A stretch of DNA of 64,000 nucleotides, from NCBI GenBank assembly GCA_964412555.1, contig CAYPPG010000008.1, forward strand, positions 1-64,000, in the 5' to 3' direction. The translations under genes and the position numbers were made by a program. Positions 44,448-53,013 of the stretch are shown here, in pieces; the stretch's first letter is position 1, and each line of letters opens with the position of its first letter. A model generated the notes under the pieces. That model saw only the letters and a program-made list of their open reading frames with translations, had not been told where the DNA came from and ran no database searches. This DNA comes from CAYPPG01 sp964412555. Lineage in GTDB: Bacteria; Hinthialibacterota; Hinthialibacteria; Hinthialibacterales; Hinthialibacteraceae.

Positions 44448-46265
44448 ATGACGAATCCGATCCTCTGTGATAAAAATGTTTCCATCTTACGAAAGCATCA
44501 CCCGGCTATTTATGAAGAATTGCTCGCGTATCCATTCGCCGCGAAGGAACTGAATTTTCCCAGTTCAAACGAATATTCTTCCTGCCGAATCGAACCTTTT
44601 ACGGAATCGATTCTTTCTTCCTTGCAAACAGGTATGGATTTTTTGTATTTGATGGGGATCGGAAATGGAGAAATTCTCGAGCAGATTGTTCCGGAAATCG
44701 TGAAAGAGAATCGGGGGATCGTGATCATTGAGCCAAGTCTGGTGATTTTCAACCAAATCCTTTTATCTTCGGATATTCGCGATTTCTTGATCTCTTCAAA
44801 AATATACTGGGTGGTGGGAGATCGTCTTGAAGAAAAAATCGTTCAAGTGTGGGATGATACTCTCTGTTATGCTGCGGCACAGCCTCGTTTTCATTTCGGA
44901 AGAGATTTTAAGCCACCATACGACAACAAACATGCCGAGTCGGTTCTTGATTTTATTCGTTCCGGAATCCAAGAACGAAAGACAGCTCTGAATCGAAAAG
45001 TCCGATCACTGCCTCATACGTTGTCTTCGATCCCGAGCGGAAAACCGCGCATTTGGTCCTTTCAGGATTTACGGGGGAAAGCGCGGTATTCATTGATCCA
45101 GCATGTGCTCATGCGTACTCTGATGTTTTATTATCGGAGAATGGGCTATGAAACGGAGTACACGGTTCTGAAAGACAGCCACTATTATCCTCCGTATTAT
45201 CGGATATTAAAAATGGCGATCTTCGAGCCGAATCTGATTTTCTTGTGTAATGAATCACCGAGTTTCGAATGGGTATTGGGACGGGAACTGAGCCGTTCGC
45301 TGCCGATTCCCAAAGTCATCTGGTATGCGGATGATCCATTGTATGGGGAACATTTGTTTGAAAGACATGGTATTGGAGAAGATGAGACCTATCTGATCGC
45401 GGATTATGGATGGGCGGATACCTTGGACAAATATGGAGCAAAGCCACCGGCTTATATGCCCGGGGCTGTGACCAAGACAAGACGGGGTAAGAAACGGGCT
45501 TCTCGCAGGTGTGAGGTTGTATTTGTTGGGCAAGTGCGGGATCATTCGGCTTTTTTTCACAATTTGTCACCAGGCTGGAAACAATATTGTGAGCGTGTAA
45601 TCGGAGAAAAACTTAGATTCCCACGAAAAAAAGTACGTGAGGTAATGGCTCAATATCAGGCACCGAGTCCATTACCGTCAGACCGTATGGATGAATTGCG
45701 ACAAAAATTGTTGTGGGAAGCGAATACCCGTTTTCGGCTGTTTGTAGTGCGAGCGATGAGCCGCTTCGATTTGCGGATTTATGGTAACGAGGATTGGATG
45801 AAACTGTTGCCGGAAACCATTGCCCGGAAATGTTTTCGGGGGGTTTTGCGTTTTCAGCATTTGTTCGAGGTATACCGGAATGCTGCAGTGACGCTCAACA
45901 TTCATAGTCTTCAATCCTACACGTGTATGAATGTCCGGGATTTCGATGTCCCGGCGGCAGGTGGATTCTTGATCTCGGACTGGCTGCCCAAGGCAGATGA
46001 GATTTATGTGCCCGGTTTCGCGACGGATCTGCCGATGACGGAGGATTCGCGTCAGGAAGTCTTTTTTTATCGCTCCATTCCGGAATTGGAGCGATTGGTG
46101 GACTATTTTCTACAACATGAGGAGGTGCGCTTAGCGTGCATCGAGCGAGCGCGGGAAAAGGTGTTGGCGCAGCATACCTATCGGCATCGAGCGGAACAAT
46201 TGGTGAAATTATTTGATCAGTTATTGGAGCGGGATAATATGGCTGAGAATGAGACCTCTGGGTAA
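44448..46265 (+). CDS. CgeB-like glycosyltransferase family protein
   Basis: 605 residues, no signal peptide. The C-terminal third matches CgeB/GT4-like C-domains: TLNIHSLQSYTCMNVRDFDV, PAAGGFLISDWLPKADEIYV and LERLVDYFLQHEEVRLACIE. The middle has YYRRMGYETEYTVLKDSHYY and VIWYADDPLYGEHLF, typical of the CgeB N-domain with its W-x-D-D-P. The first 200 residues contain a Rossmann-like patch (LYLMGIGNGEILEQIVPEI). Related proteins glycosylate spore coats, flagellins or maltose-type substrates; the acceptor here is unknown. The gene is adjacent to glgC, but CgeB proteins do not usually use ADP-glucose, so a metabolic link is unproven. Confidence 0.82.
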   Translation: MTNPILCDKNVSILRKHHPAIYEELLAYPFAAKELNFPSSNEYSSCRIEPFTESILSSLQTGMDFLYLMGIGNGEILEQIVPEIVKENRGIVIIEPSLVIFNQILLSSDIRDFLISSKIYWVVGDRLEEKIVQVWDDTLCYAAAQPRFHFGRDFKPPYDNKHAESVLDFIRSGIQERKTALNRKVRSLPHTLSSIPSGKPRIWSFQDLRGKARYSLIQHVLMRTLMFYYRRMGYETEYTVLKDSHYYPPYYRILKMAIFEPNLIFLCNESPSFEWVLGRELSRSLPIPKVIWYADDPLYGEHLFERHGIGEDETYLIADYGWADTLDKYGAKPPAYMPGAVTKTRRGKKRASRRCEVVFVGQVRDHSAFFHNLSPGWKQYCERVIGEKLRFPRKKVREVMAQYQAPSPLPSDRMDELRQKLLWEANTRFRLFVVRAMSRFDLRIYGNEDWMKLLPETIARKCFRGVLRFQHLFEVYRNAAVTLNIHSLQSYTCMNVRDFDVPAAGGFLISDWLPKADEIYVPGFATDLPMTEDSRQEVFFYRSIPELERLVDYFLQHEEVRLACIERAREKVLAQHTYRHRAEQLVKLFDQLLERDNMAENETSG

Positions 46266-46375
46266 ATCGGGTAAACCGTTACAACGGTCATTTACACTGG
46301 ATTGTCCTTATAACATGTTGGGATAGACCTACATATCTATCAGGCTTTTGTGAAATTTTTATTCGTAGCAACTCA

Positions 46376-47272
46376 TTACACGAGTCCCCAGGATTTCAGG
46401 TTTTTGAGACTGATGGCAATGCTTTCGAAGGGATCGCGTTGGCATTGGTCTTGTTCGACGACGTAGTATTGCACTCCGGCGTCTTTGCAGGCGTTAAGGA
46501 TCTCTGGCCAGTTTAGATTTCCCTCTCCAACTTCGGCATACATTTGAGTGCCGAATTGTGTTCCATCTCCTTCGACCATCAAGAAATCTTTCATGTGTAC
46601 GACAGGTACTCGTCCGGCAAATTTGCGAATCCAGGCTGCAGGATCCCCGCCGCCGTGTTGCACCCAGTATGTGTCGATTTCAAAACAGAAATATTTTGGA
46701 ACACTATACAAGCGAAGAATATCCTGACCGAACGTGCCGTCGTATTTTTGGAACTCAAAACTATGGTTGTGGTAACCAAAGTTGATTCCGGCTTCTGCGA
46801 ATTGGGCGCCAATGTCGGAAAGTTTTTCGGCAAACTGTATGTACCCTTCCAGCGTTCGGTGTTCTTCCGTCATATAACTGACGAATACGTTTGGACAGCC
46901 CAATTCTTTATTGCGGTCGATCACCTGTTGGGGATTTGCAGTAACGGCATCATAGGAAGTGTGAGCGGATATGGGGATTAGTTCGTGCTCTTTTAGAAGA
47001 GTTTTAAGTTTTGACGTTTCGATCTCATCCACGCTGGTGATTTCCACGTTGTCATAACCTATTTTTTTGATTTTTTCAAAAGTACGGGCTACTTCGTCAG
47101 GTGTATTCAAGTATTCGCGAAGAGTATAGAGAATGGCTCCGATTTTTGATTTTCCTTTACCGCATCCCGGACATTCGCTGGCTTCACCGAATGAGCTCAC
47201 ACCGAGATTCATGGCAACAGCGGCGGAAAGGCCGGTGCCGAGGAAGTTTCTTCGTTTCAGTTGATTGGACAT
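46376..47272 (-). CDS. sugar phosphate isomerase/epimerase-like protein with Tat-type signal
   Basis: 298 residues from the chosen ATG, which has AGGAG 6 bases upstream; another ATG lies directly before it. The N-terminus KRRNFLGTGLSAAVAMNLGV is a twin-arginine-type export signal. The mature part is an AP endonuclease 2/xylose isomerase TIM barrel (KIGYDNVEITSVDEIETS, INFGYHNHSFEFQK, CFEIDTYWVQHGGGDP, VPVVHMKDF, YYVVEQDQCQ) with the metal-binding Glu/Asp/His set. Relatives isomerise, epimerise or 3-oxidise/cleave sugars, often beside Gfo/Idh/MocA oxidoreductases; the remains of one lie just upstream. Confidence 0.88.
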   Translation of the reverse strand: MSNQLKRRNFLGTGLSAAVAMNLGVSSFGEASECPGCGKGKSKIGAILYTLREYLNTPDEVARTFEKIKKIGYDNVEITSVDEIETSKLKTLLKEHELIPISAHTSYDAVTANPQQVIDRNKELGCPNVFVSYMTEEHRTLEGYIQFAEKLSDIGAQFAEAGINFGYHNHSFEFQKYDGTFGQDILRLYSVPKYFCFEIDTYWVQHGGGDPAAWIRKFAGRVPVVHMKDFLMVEGDGTQFGTQMYAEVGEGNLNWPEILNACKDAGVQYYVVEQDQCQRDPFESIAISLKNLKSWGLV

Positions 47273-47374
47273 CATACACTCCTTTTTTGTTTGTTTTTCC
47301 ATGAGAAGACACTTGTTTTCTCTACGATCAATAGATCATTATCATAGATTCATTTTGTTGGAAGGAAAGATCAT

Positions 47375-47635
47375 TCAAAATCGCCAGGTGATCTTGAAAT
47401 AAATATTTCGCTCTATTTCCGTCGCAATGGAACGGATGATCAGCGCATTACGAAATTCTTCGATTCGGTCGATATCTTCGAGGACTACGTCTTGTATATC
47501 CCAAAAAACACCGGAAAAAAGGGGAGTATACACCGTGCGTCCATCGATCAGAACAAGGAGTTTATTGGCGAATCGGTCAATCGAATCGGAATATTTTAGA
47601 AATACATTTCCAATGAAAGTATATTGACTTTTAAT
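47375..47635 (-). pseudogene. TonB-dependent receptor remnant: plug fragment joined to last strand
   Basis: On the minus strand an open stretch of 87 codons contains SIDRFANKLLVLIDGRTVYT and PLFSGVFWDIQDVVLEDIDR, the plug-domain core of TonB-dependent receptors. It is followed within about 10 residues by ATEIERNIYFKITWRF and a TGA, the closing barrel strand with terminal Phe. About 500 or more barrel residues are missing between the two. The front (signal peptide, TonB box, first plug half) is also gone. A functional receptor is impossible; this is a deletion derivative. Confidence 0.8.
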
Positions 47636-47646
47636 TTAAAATTTAG

Positions 47647-48351
47647 CGGCGTGCCATCCAAATCGGCACTCAACGGCGGCACAGCAGCGCCATGATCAAG
47701 GCTGTGCATTCGATTCGTGAGGCCGCAGTGGGGAGAATTCTATCTTCGGATATTCATTCCTATCGAGGGGATTGGCGTGTGCCCAGGGAGAATGAATATC
47801 CCGATGGTGTGGAGTATTGGCGCTTGAATCAGGATCAGTGCGGTGGTGTCGCCTATGAAATGGGAGCGCATATCATCGACTTGAACAATTGGATTTTCGA
47901 TAGTGAACCACTATCCGTAGCTAGTTTTCAAAGTGTCAACAATCTTTCCCTGCGATCGAGGAATTCCACCGATCACGGCGGGATTCTTGTTCGTTATGCC
48001 AACGACGCGATGATGAATTATGGGGGGAACCTATATACGTATGGTTCAGCCGGTTCCAATTACTTTTTTGCCGTCAATGGCACCATCGAGTTAGGCCATG
48101 ATTTTCTTTCGATACATTATGGCCATCCTCGGGGATTTCCTGCACCAGGTGATCTTCCGAAACCTGTGAAAAAGAAACTGCCGGCCGATGATGGAACAGT
48201 GCAACAATGGAAACATTTCGCTCGAGTTCTGGCCGGGGAAGCGAATCCTTATCCAAATGGATATGTTGGGCGACAAACGATTCAAATTTGTGAAGGGGCG
48301 TTAGTTTCGGCAAAAGAAAATATCATTGTCAAAGTCGATGAAATGGGATGA
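47647..48351 (+). pseudogene. Gfo/Idh/MocA family oxidoreductase lacking its NAD-binding domain
   Basis: The frame opens after a TAG at 47644 with IQIGTQRRHSSAMIKAVHSI and continues to a normal end. IQIGTQRR is the start of the family's central region, normally preceded by about 130 residues of NAD-binding Rossmann fold that are absent. The C-terminal alpha/beta domain is intact: QCGGVAYEMGAHIIDLNNWI has the substrate-side His, and EGALVSAKENI closes it. An ATG at 47692 could start a 219-residue product without cofactor binding. Only 11 bases separate its broken front from the broken receptor fragment on the other strand. Confidence 0.82.
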
Positions 48352-48357
48352 GGTGTA

Positions 48358-49653
48358 TCACTTTACAGAAACATAGAACGGGATATTTGCATATCCGGCA
48401 TTTTTCTGACCGTCCTCGATTTGCACAAACAGGCGATACGCTCCTTCTTCGCGGGGAGTGGCAAAATGGATTTGTCTGTCTTGCTTATCCGCGATTAGAC
48501 CGATGATCGGTTGGGCGGGTTTTTCAAGTCCGCCCGCATAGGAGTTTTCGGGGATTTCCACTTCCGGACGGATCTCCCAGGTGTATGTGAGGGGATCGTA
48601 ATCACAATCATAACAATACACCTGTGCTTCATAGGTTGTTTCCGGTTTGAGAATGATGTGTTTATAGTCTAGAAAATCTTCCACGGTGATCGCGAGGACA
48701 GCTGGGGAGCGATTGGCCGGCCAGGAGCCGGACCATAGATATTTCATAACATCGATCGATTCCGTTTTCATGCCGTCTCGGAATAACCCATACCAAGTAT
48801 GAGTCGTTTCTTGTTTTTCGGCCCAATAAAACACATAGGAACCCAAACAATGGCTACGGTCTTTTTGGATGATTTGGGTGTAACGATCAAAAATGACTTG
48901 GGCTTTTTGAGTGCTGGTTTGTTCGATCGGCGCGCTCCATTTCGTTTTAGGGACTTGCCAATGTCCGGTTGGTCCCCATTCTGCAACTACATACGGTTTT
49001 GGCCAATATTGGCGGCATAACTGCGTTACTTTCGCGATGTCGCCGTAGGTGTTGATTCCCACTAAATCCATATCCGGGCACTGTTGAGCCAGTTGTTGAA
49101 TTTTTCGTTCAAATCTTCCGCTTCCGATGACCGTCATGACAGGGTGATTTGGATCCACTTTTTTGATTTCCCGTGCCAGATCATTGAGGTGTTCCCATAG
49201 TTGGGGATTGTGAGGGATACCGGGGGGAATCCAGTCGAGTTCATTTCCGACCGACCAGAACATGAGGGCGGGGTGATTCATTAGGTTTTCTACAATTTGA
49301 ATTGTTTTTTCTATTTGTTCCTTCTCCATCTTTTCATCATCCCAATCCATGCCGTTTCGTTCGCCGCGGATGGGCAAATTCGCCATTACGGTAAAGCCGA
49401 ATTGATGGGCGCGGTCCAGGTGGGATTGAATCGTCCGAATGCGGACCGAATTGGCGCCATATTCTTTGAGCATTTCAAGGGAATGCCCACCGACAGCGCC
49501 TTTGATATAGAAGGGCTGATCGTTCTTCAACAACTGCCAGTCTCCGTTCCTTTTTACAATATTGAAATGATTGTCTTGAGCGCCGGCGCTATTACTGATG
49601 AACAAGAAAGCCAAAACAATAGCCAAGCGGATTATATGATAGCGAAAGTTCAT
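48358..49653 (-). CDS. secreted GH2-like (beta-glucuronidase/galactosidase clan) glycoside hydrolase
   Basis: 431 residues with a signal peptide (about 1-25, ending NSAGAQ). A TIM barrel follows with GANSVRIRTIQSHLDRAHQ, the acid/base Glu in MFWSVGNELDWIPPG, NTYGDI and the probable nucleophile Glu in PYVVAEWGPTG, the order seen in clan GH-A family 2 C-domains. The N-terminal GH2 sandwich domains are missing, and a small beta domain closes the protein (RPEVEIPENSYAGGLEK, EGAYRLFVQIEDG). Substrate unknown. The start was chosen for AAGGAAA and the signal peptide; the frame stays open 32 codons farther. It is convergent with the oxidoreductase remnant. Confidence 0.82.
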   Translation of the reverse strand: MNFRYHIIRLAIVLAFLFISNSAGAQDNHFNIVKRNGDWQLLKNDQPFYIKGAVGGHSLEMLKEYGANSVRIRTIQSHLDRAHQFGFTVMANLPIRGERNGMDWDDEKMEKEQIEKTIQIVENLMNHPALMFWSVGNELDWIPPGIPHNPQLWEHLNDLAREIKKVDPNHPVMTVIGSGRFERKIQQLAQQCPDMDLVGINTYGDIAKVTQLCRQYWPKPYVVAEWGPTGHWQVPKTKWSAPIEQTSTQKAQVIFDRYTQIIQKDRSHCLGSYVFYWAEKQETTHTWYGLFRDGMKTESIDVMKYLWSGSWPANRSPAVLAITVEDFLDYKHIILKPETTYEAQVYCYDCDYDPLTYTWEIRPEVEIPENSYAGGLEKPAQPIIGLIADKQDRQIHFATPREEGAYRLFVQIEDGQKNAGYANIPFYVSVK

Positions 49654-49745
49654 TTTCCTTACTCCTTTGCCATTTTGGTATTGTCCGTGAATTATGGTAT
49701 CACAGTTGTATTGACTATTCGAAGGCCATCGGCGATTGGGGAACA

Positions 49746-49762
49746 GCAAGTGTCTCGCTTGC
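49746..49762. repeat. 7-bp stem, TCT-loop hairpin
   Basis: GCAAGTG, TCT and CGCTTGC form a 7-bp stem (one T-G pair) with a three-base loop, about 95 bases upstream of the GH2-like start. GCCTGCTTTTCTCGC about 20 bases farther may be a degraded second hairpin, giving the paired arrangement seen in full at 30026. Confidence 0.65.
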
Positions 49763-49843
49763 CTATCGATACAGTCGGGGATGCCTGCTTTTCTCGCAAA
49801 GGGAAAATTGATGTCAAGTAACCAATTTCAGTTTTTGAAAAAG

Positions 49844-49899
49844 AAAACATTGTGCAAAAAATACATAGAAACGGGTATTTTCCACACAATGTTTTTTTT
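49844..49899. terminator. long stem-loop with flanking T-run
   Basis: AAAACATTGTG and CACAATGTTTT pair perfectly over 11 bases around a 30-base loop, and the right arm runs into eight T residues. It has terminator form on the plus strand, yet no plus gene precedes it within 1.4 kb except the oxidoreductase remnant. It could insulate the nuo operon from upstream transcription or act as an RNA structure. Confidence 0.5.
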
Positions 49900-50136
49900 A
49901 TGAGTGGGATAAACCAAGGAACGATTCATTAAAATCTTTTTCCAGACAGTCAATTTATTTTGAATCCAACAGGAATTCAGTTGGAGGATGGCTCTCATAT
50001 CATCAAAAGTATACATATTTGATCAACTTTTTTCTTTTTGAAGCTCTCGATATTCTTCCTAATCTTTGGATGGAATACTAATTGCTCTGATTATCAATGT
50101 TGCAGATAAACAAATAAGAAAAGTGGATTATTGCAA

Positions 50137-50556
50137 ATGCCGCTGGATCATTTTTGGCCGTTTTTTGTCTATGCCGGATTAGTGCTTGTAGTTGTGGGAG
50201 CCATGATCGGGATTTCCTATTTATTGGGAGAGCGTCATAAAGGCCGGGCAACCCATGAGCCGTATGAATCCGGCGTTCCGATCACCGATTCGGCGCGAGT
50301 GCGATACGCGGCGAAATTTTATCTGGTAGCAATGTTTTTCGTCATTTTCGATTTGGAGGCGGTCTTTTTGTTTGCTTGGGCCATTTCATTTGAAGAAGCC
50401 GGATGGAAAGGCTATTTCGCGATGTTATTTTTCGTAGTCATATTACTGGTTGCATTGGTGTACTTATGGCGGATGGGTGCATTGGATTGGGGAACAAGCC
50501 GCCGTATCCAGAATAAGAATCAGAAGAGAAATCAAATAAAGGAAAAAACAATATGA
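50137..50556 (+). CDS. nuoA: NADH-quinone oxidoreductase subunit A
   Basis: 139 residues with three membrane helices. The loop between helices 1 and 2 holds KGRATHEPYESGVPITDSAR, with the conserved E-x-x-x-E-x-G quinone-site loop, and KFYLVAMFFVIFDLEAVFLF is the acidic helix 2. It is a membrane-arm subunit of complex I near the quinone tunnel. It is the first gene of the operon. This ATG is preferred over a TTG two codons upstream; the ribosome site is weak (GTGGA). The stop overlaps the nuoB start by ATGA. Confidence 0.95.
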   Translation: MPLDHFWPFFVYAGLVLVVVGAMIGISYLLGERHKGRATHEPYESGVPITDSARVRYAAKFYLVAMFFVIFDLEAVFLFAWAISFEEAGWKGYFAMLFFVVILLVALVYLWRMGALDWGTSRRIQNKNQKRNQIKEKTI

Positions 50557-51206
50557 AATGGTGGCTTTCCAAGCCCAGTCGAAAAGATACGGATACAAAC
50601 ACGGATTCAAGGATTGAACAACAATCAGTGGGCGATGTATTAAGTCGAATCATCGTTTTCTCCCGATTGCATGATTTGATTGCATGGGGAAGAAAGAATT
50701 CAATTTGGCCGTTCAATTTCGGATTGTCGTGTTGTTATGTCGAGATGGCCACCAGCTTGACCAGCCGGTATGATATTGCTCGCTTCGGTGCAGAAGTTGT
50801 GCGTGGGACACCGCGGGAGGCCGATGTCATGATTATTGCCGGTACGGTGTTTCTCAAAATGGCTCCAATTATCCAGCGTCTTTACGACCAGATGATGGAA
50901 CCACGCTGGGTGATATCCATGGGTTCCTGCGCCAATTCCGGGGGAATGTATGATATTTATAGTGTCGTGCAAGGGGTGGATAAATTTCTCCCTGTCGATC
51001 TCTATGTGCCCGGTTGCCCGCCGCGCCCGGATGCCTTTATGGAAGGATTGGTGCTTTTGCAGCAATCGGTTGGGAAAGAAAAGCGGCCACTCAGTTGGGC
51101 AGTCGGACCGCAAACCATCGAGCGAATGCCGAATCCGATTCAACGAGACCAAAAACGGGAAGAGAGGGGAAAAGTCGTGAATCTTCGAACTCCTGATCAA
51201 GTTTAG
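50553..51206 (+). CDS. nuoB: NADH-quinone oxidoreductase subunit B
   Basis: 217 residues. It carries the terminal [4Fe-4S] cluster N2 next to quinone: NFGLSCCYVEMATSLTSRYD gives the Cys pair, MGSCANSGGMYD the third and PGCPPRPDAFMEGL the fourth. The protein is longer than the ~160-residue core because of a polar N-terminal extension (about 1-45) and a C-terminal tail. Start coupled to the nuoA stop. Confidence 0.97.
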   Translation: MKWWLSKPSRKDTDTNTDSRIEQQSVGDVLSRIIVFSRLHDLIAWGRKNSIWPFNFGLSCCYVEMATSLTSRYDIARFGAEVVRGTPREADVMIIAGTVFLKMAPIIQRLYDQMMEPRWVISMGSCANSGGMYDIYSVVQGVDKFLPVDLYVPGCPPRPDAFMEGLVLLQQSVGKEKRPLSWAVGPQTIERMPNPIQRDQKREERGKVVNLRTPDQV

Positions 51207-51244
51207 AAAAGATGCACGAATATGAAACGAATGAAGGTTATTTG

Positions 51245-53002
51245 ATGAATCGACGTGATCATCCCACCTTTCAAACCATCGTCGACCGTTTTGAACAAAC
51301 GGAAAGATCATTCTCTGTTCAAAAAACATCCGATGGTTTGGAAACGATTTGGATTCCGCGTGATACCATTGCGGAAGTGTTGTCTTTTTTAAAAAACAAA
51401 ATTGACCAACCTTTTTCTATGCTTTTTGATTTGACGGCCATCGATGAACGCAACCGAAATGGGAGTGTGGATCGACCTGTTTCCGATTTTACGGTGGTTT
51501 ATCATTTGCTTTCCTTGGAGCGCAATCAGGATATACGATTGAAAGTGCCTTTACAGGCCCCCGATCTGTCTCTTCCGAGCATCACCTCGATTTGGCCGTC
51601 GGCGAATTGGTATGAGTGTGAAATCTGGGATATGTTCGGAATTCGGTTTGATCATCATCCCCATTTGCGGAGAATTTTGATGCCGCGTACGTGGAAGGGG
51701 TATCCTCTGCGGAAAGATCATCCGGCACGGGCGACGGAAATGGAACCGTTTCAGTTGCCGGAGGACCGGCTTATAAAAGAGGAGGAGGCCTTACGCTTTC
51801 GGCCGGAAGAATGGGGGATGCAACGGGAAAGAGAGGAAACGGATTTTCTGTTTTTAAATTTAGGTCCTCAGCATCCGGGAACGCATGGCGTTTTGCGAAT
51901 CGTTTTGCAAATCGATGGTGAAGAAATCATCGATGCCGTACCGGATATCGGATTCCATCATCGGGGAGCCGAAAAAATGGGGGAACGGCAAACGTGGCAT
52001 ACTTACATCCCTTATACGGACAGGATCGATTATCTAAGCGGGGTGTTGAACAACCAGCCGTATGTGATGGCAGTGGAAACGCTGGCCGGTATCCAGGTTC
52101 CGGAACGGGCGCAAGTGATTCGCGTGATGATGTGCGAATTGTTTCGCATCGCCAGCCACTTGGTTTGGTATGGAACGTTCGCACAAGACGTGGGGCAACT
52201 GTCTCCTGTCTTTTATATGTTTTCCGACAGGGAGCGTTTATTCGATATCGTTCAGGCTATCACGGGAGGACGGATGCATCCCAATTGGTTCCGGATCGGA
52301 GGCGTCGCTCAGGATTTACCCGCTGGTTGGGATCGGATCATTCGTGAATTTCTCGAGTATTTTCCAAAACGATTGGATGAATATGAGACGGTCGTTATGC
52401 AAAACAGCATTTTCAAAGGACGTACCAAAGGGATTGGCGCATATACGACCGATGATGCCATCGAGTGGGGAGTTACTGGACCGGGATTGCGAGCCACCGG
52501 TTTGGAGTGGGATTTCCGAAAAAAACGGCCTTATTCGGGATATGATCAGTTTGAATTCGACATCCCCACGGCGGAACATGGGGATTGCTATGATCGCGGG
52601 GTGGTTCGAGTCGAAGAAATGAGACAAAGCCTTCGCATCATCCGGCAATGTTTGAACAACATGCCGGATGGGCCTTATCAATCCGATCACCCATTAGCTA
52701 CCCCGCCTCGCAAACCGAAAACCATGCACGATATCGAAACTCTCATCCATCATTTCATCCATGTTTCGTGGGGGCCGGTGATTCCGGCGGGGGAAGCCTA
52801 TTGCGGTGTCGAAGGAGCGAAAGGCGTGAACGGCTATTACTTGATTAGCGATGGCGGAACGCATTCGTATCGAACTCGAATTCGAACGCCGTCGTTTCCC
52901 CATATTCAAATGTTACCGCTGCTCAGCCGCGGTGTATCCATTGCGGATATTCTAGCCATTCTTGGCAGCATCGATTTTGTCTTGGCGGATGTAGACCGCT
53001 GA
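51245..53002 (+). CDS. nuoCD: NADH-quinone oxidoreductase subunit C/D fusion
   Basis: About 585 residues. The NuoC part (about 1-185) ends WYECEIWDMFGIRFDHHPHL and PLRKDHPA. The NuoD part starts near LFLNLGPQHPGTHGVLRIVL and contains GFHHRGAEKMGERQTWHTYI, ELFRIASHLVWYGT and the C-terminal DFVLADVDR, which lines the quinone site. The fusion, also known in E. coli and several other lineages, is complete. The ATG chosen has GAAGGT 6 bases upstream; another ATG eleven codons earlier lacks a good site. It belongs to the hydrophilic arm. Confidence 0.96.
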   Translation: MNRRDHPTFQTIVDRFEQTERSFSVQKTSDGLETIWIPRDTIAEVLSFLKNKIDQPFSMLFDLTAIDERNRNGSVDRPVSDFTVVYHLLSLERNQDIRLKVPLQAPDLSLPSITSIWPSANWYECEIWDMFGIRFDHHPHLRRILMPRTWKGYPLRKDHPARATEMEPFQLPEDRLIKEEEALRFRPEEWGMQREREETDFLFLNLGPQHPGTHGVLRIVLQIDGEEIIDAVPDIGFHHRGAEKMGERQTWHTYIPYTDRIDYLSGVLNNQPYVMAVETLAGIQVPERAQVIRVMMCELFRIASHLVWYGTFAQDVGQLSPVFYMFSDRERLFDIVQAITGGRMHPNWFRIGGVAQDLPAGWDRIIREFLEYFPKRLDEYETVVMQNSIFKGRTKGIGAYTTDDAIEWGVTGPGLRATGLEWDFRKKRPYSGYDQFEFDIPTAEHGDCYDRGVVRVEEMRQSLRIIRQCLNNMPDGPYQSDHPLATPPRKPKTMHDIETLIHHFIHVSWGPVIPAGEAYCGVEGAKGVNGYYLISDGGTHSYRTRIRTPSFPHIQMLPLLSRGVSIADILAILGSIDFVLADVDR

Positions 53003-53013
53003 AAGGAAGAATT

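Larger units (their letters stand above)
49654..50136. other. 483-base gap upstream of the nuo operon
   Basis: It contains a triplet-loop hairpin and a long stem-loop (both listed separately) and otherwise AT-rich DNA that should hold the promoters of the GH2-like gene (minus) and of nuo (plus). A TTGCTC, 17 bases, GATAAA arrangement about 40 bases before nuoA is a weak promoter candidate. No gene is seen. Confidence 0.45.

Noticed and set aside
47427..47627. Plus-strand open frame of 66 codons
   Set aside because: It is the shadow of the minus-strand TonB-dependent receptor remnant, which carries recognisable plug and barrel-end sequence.
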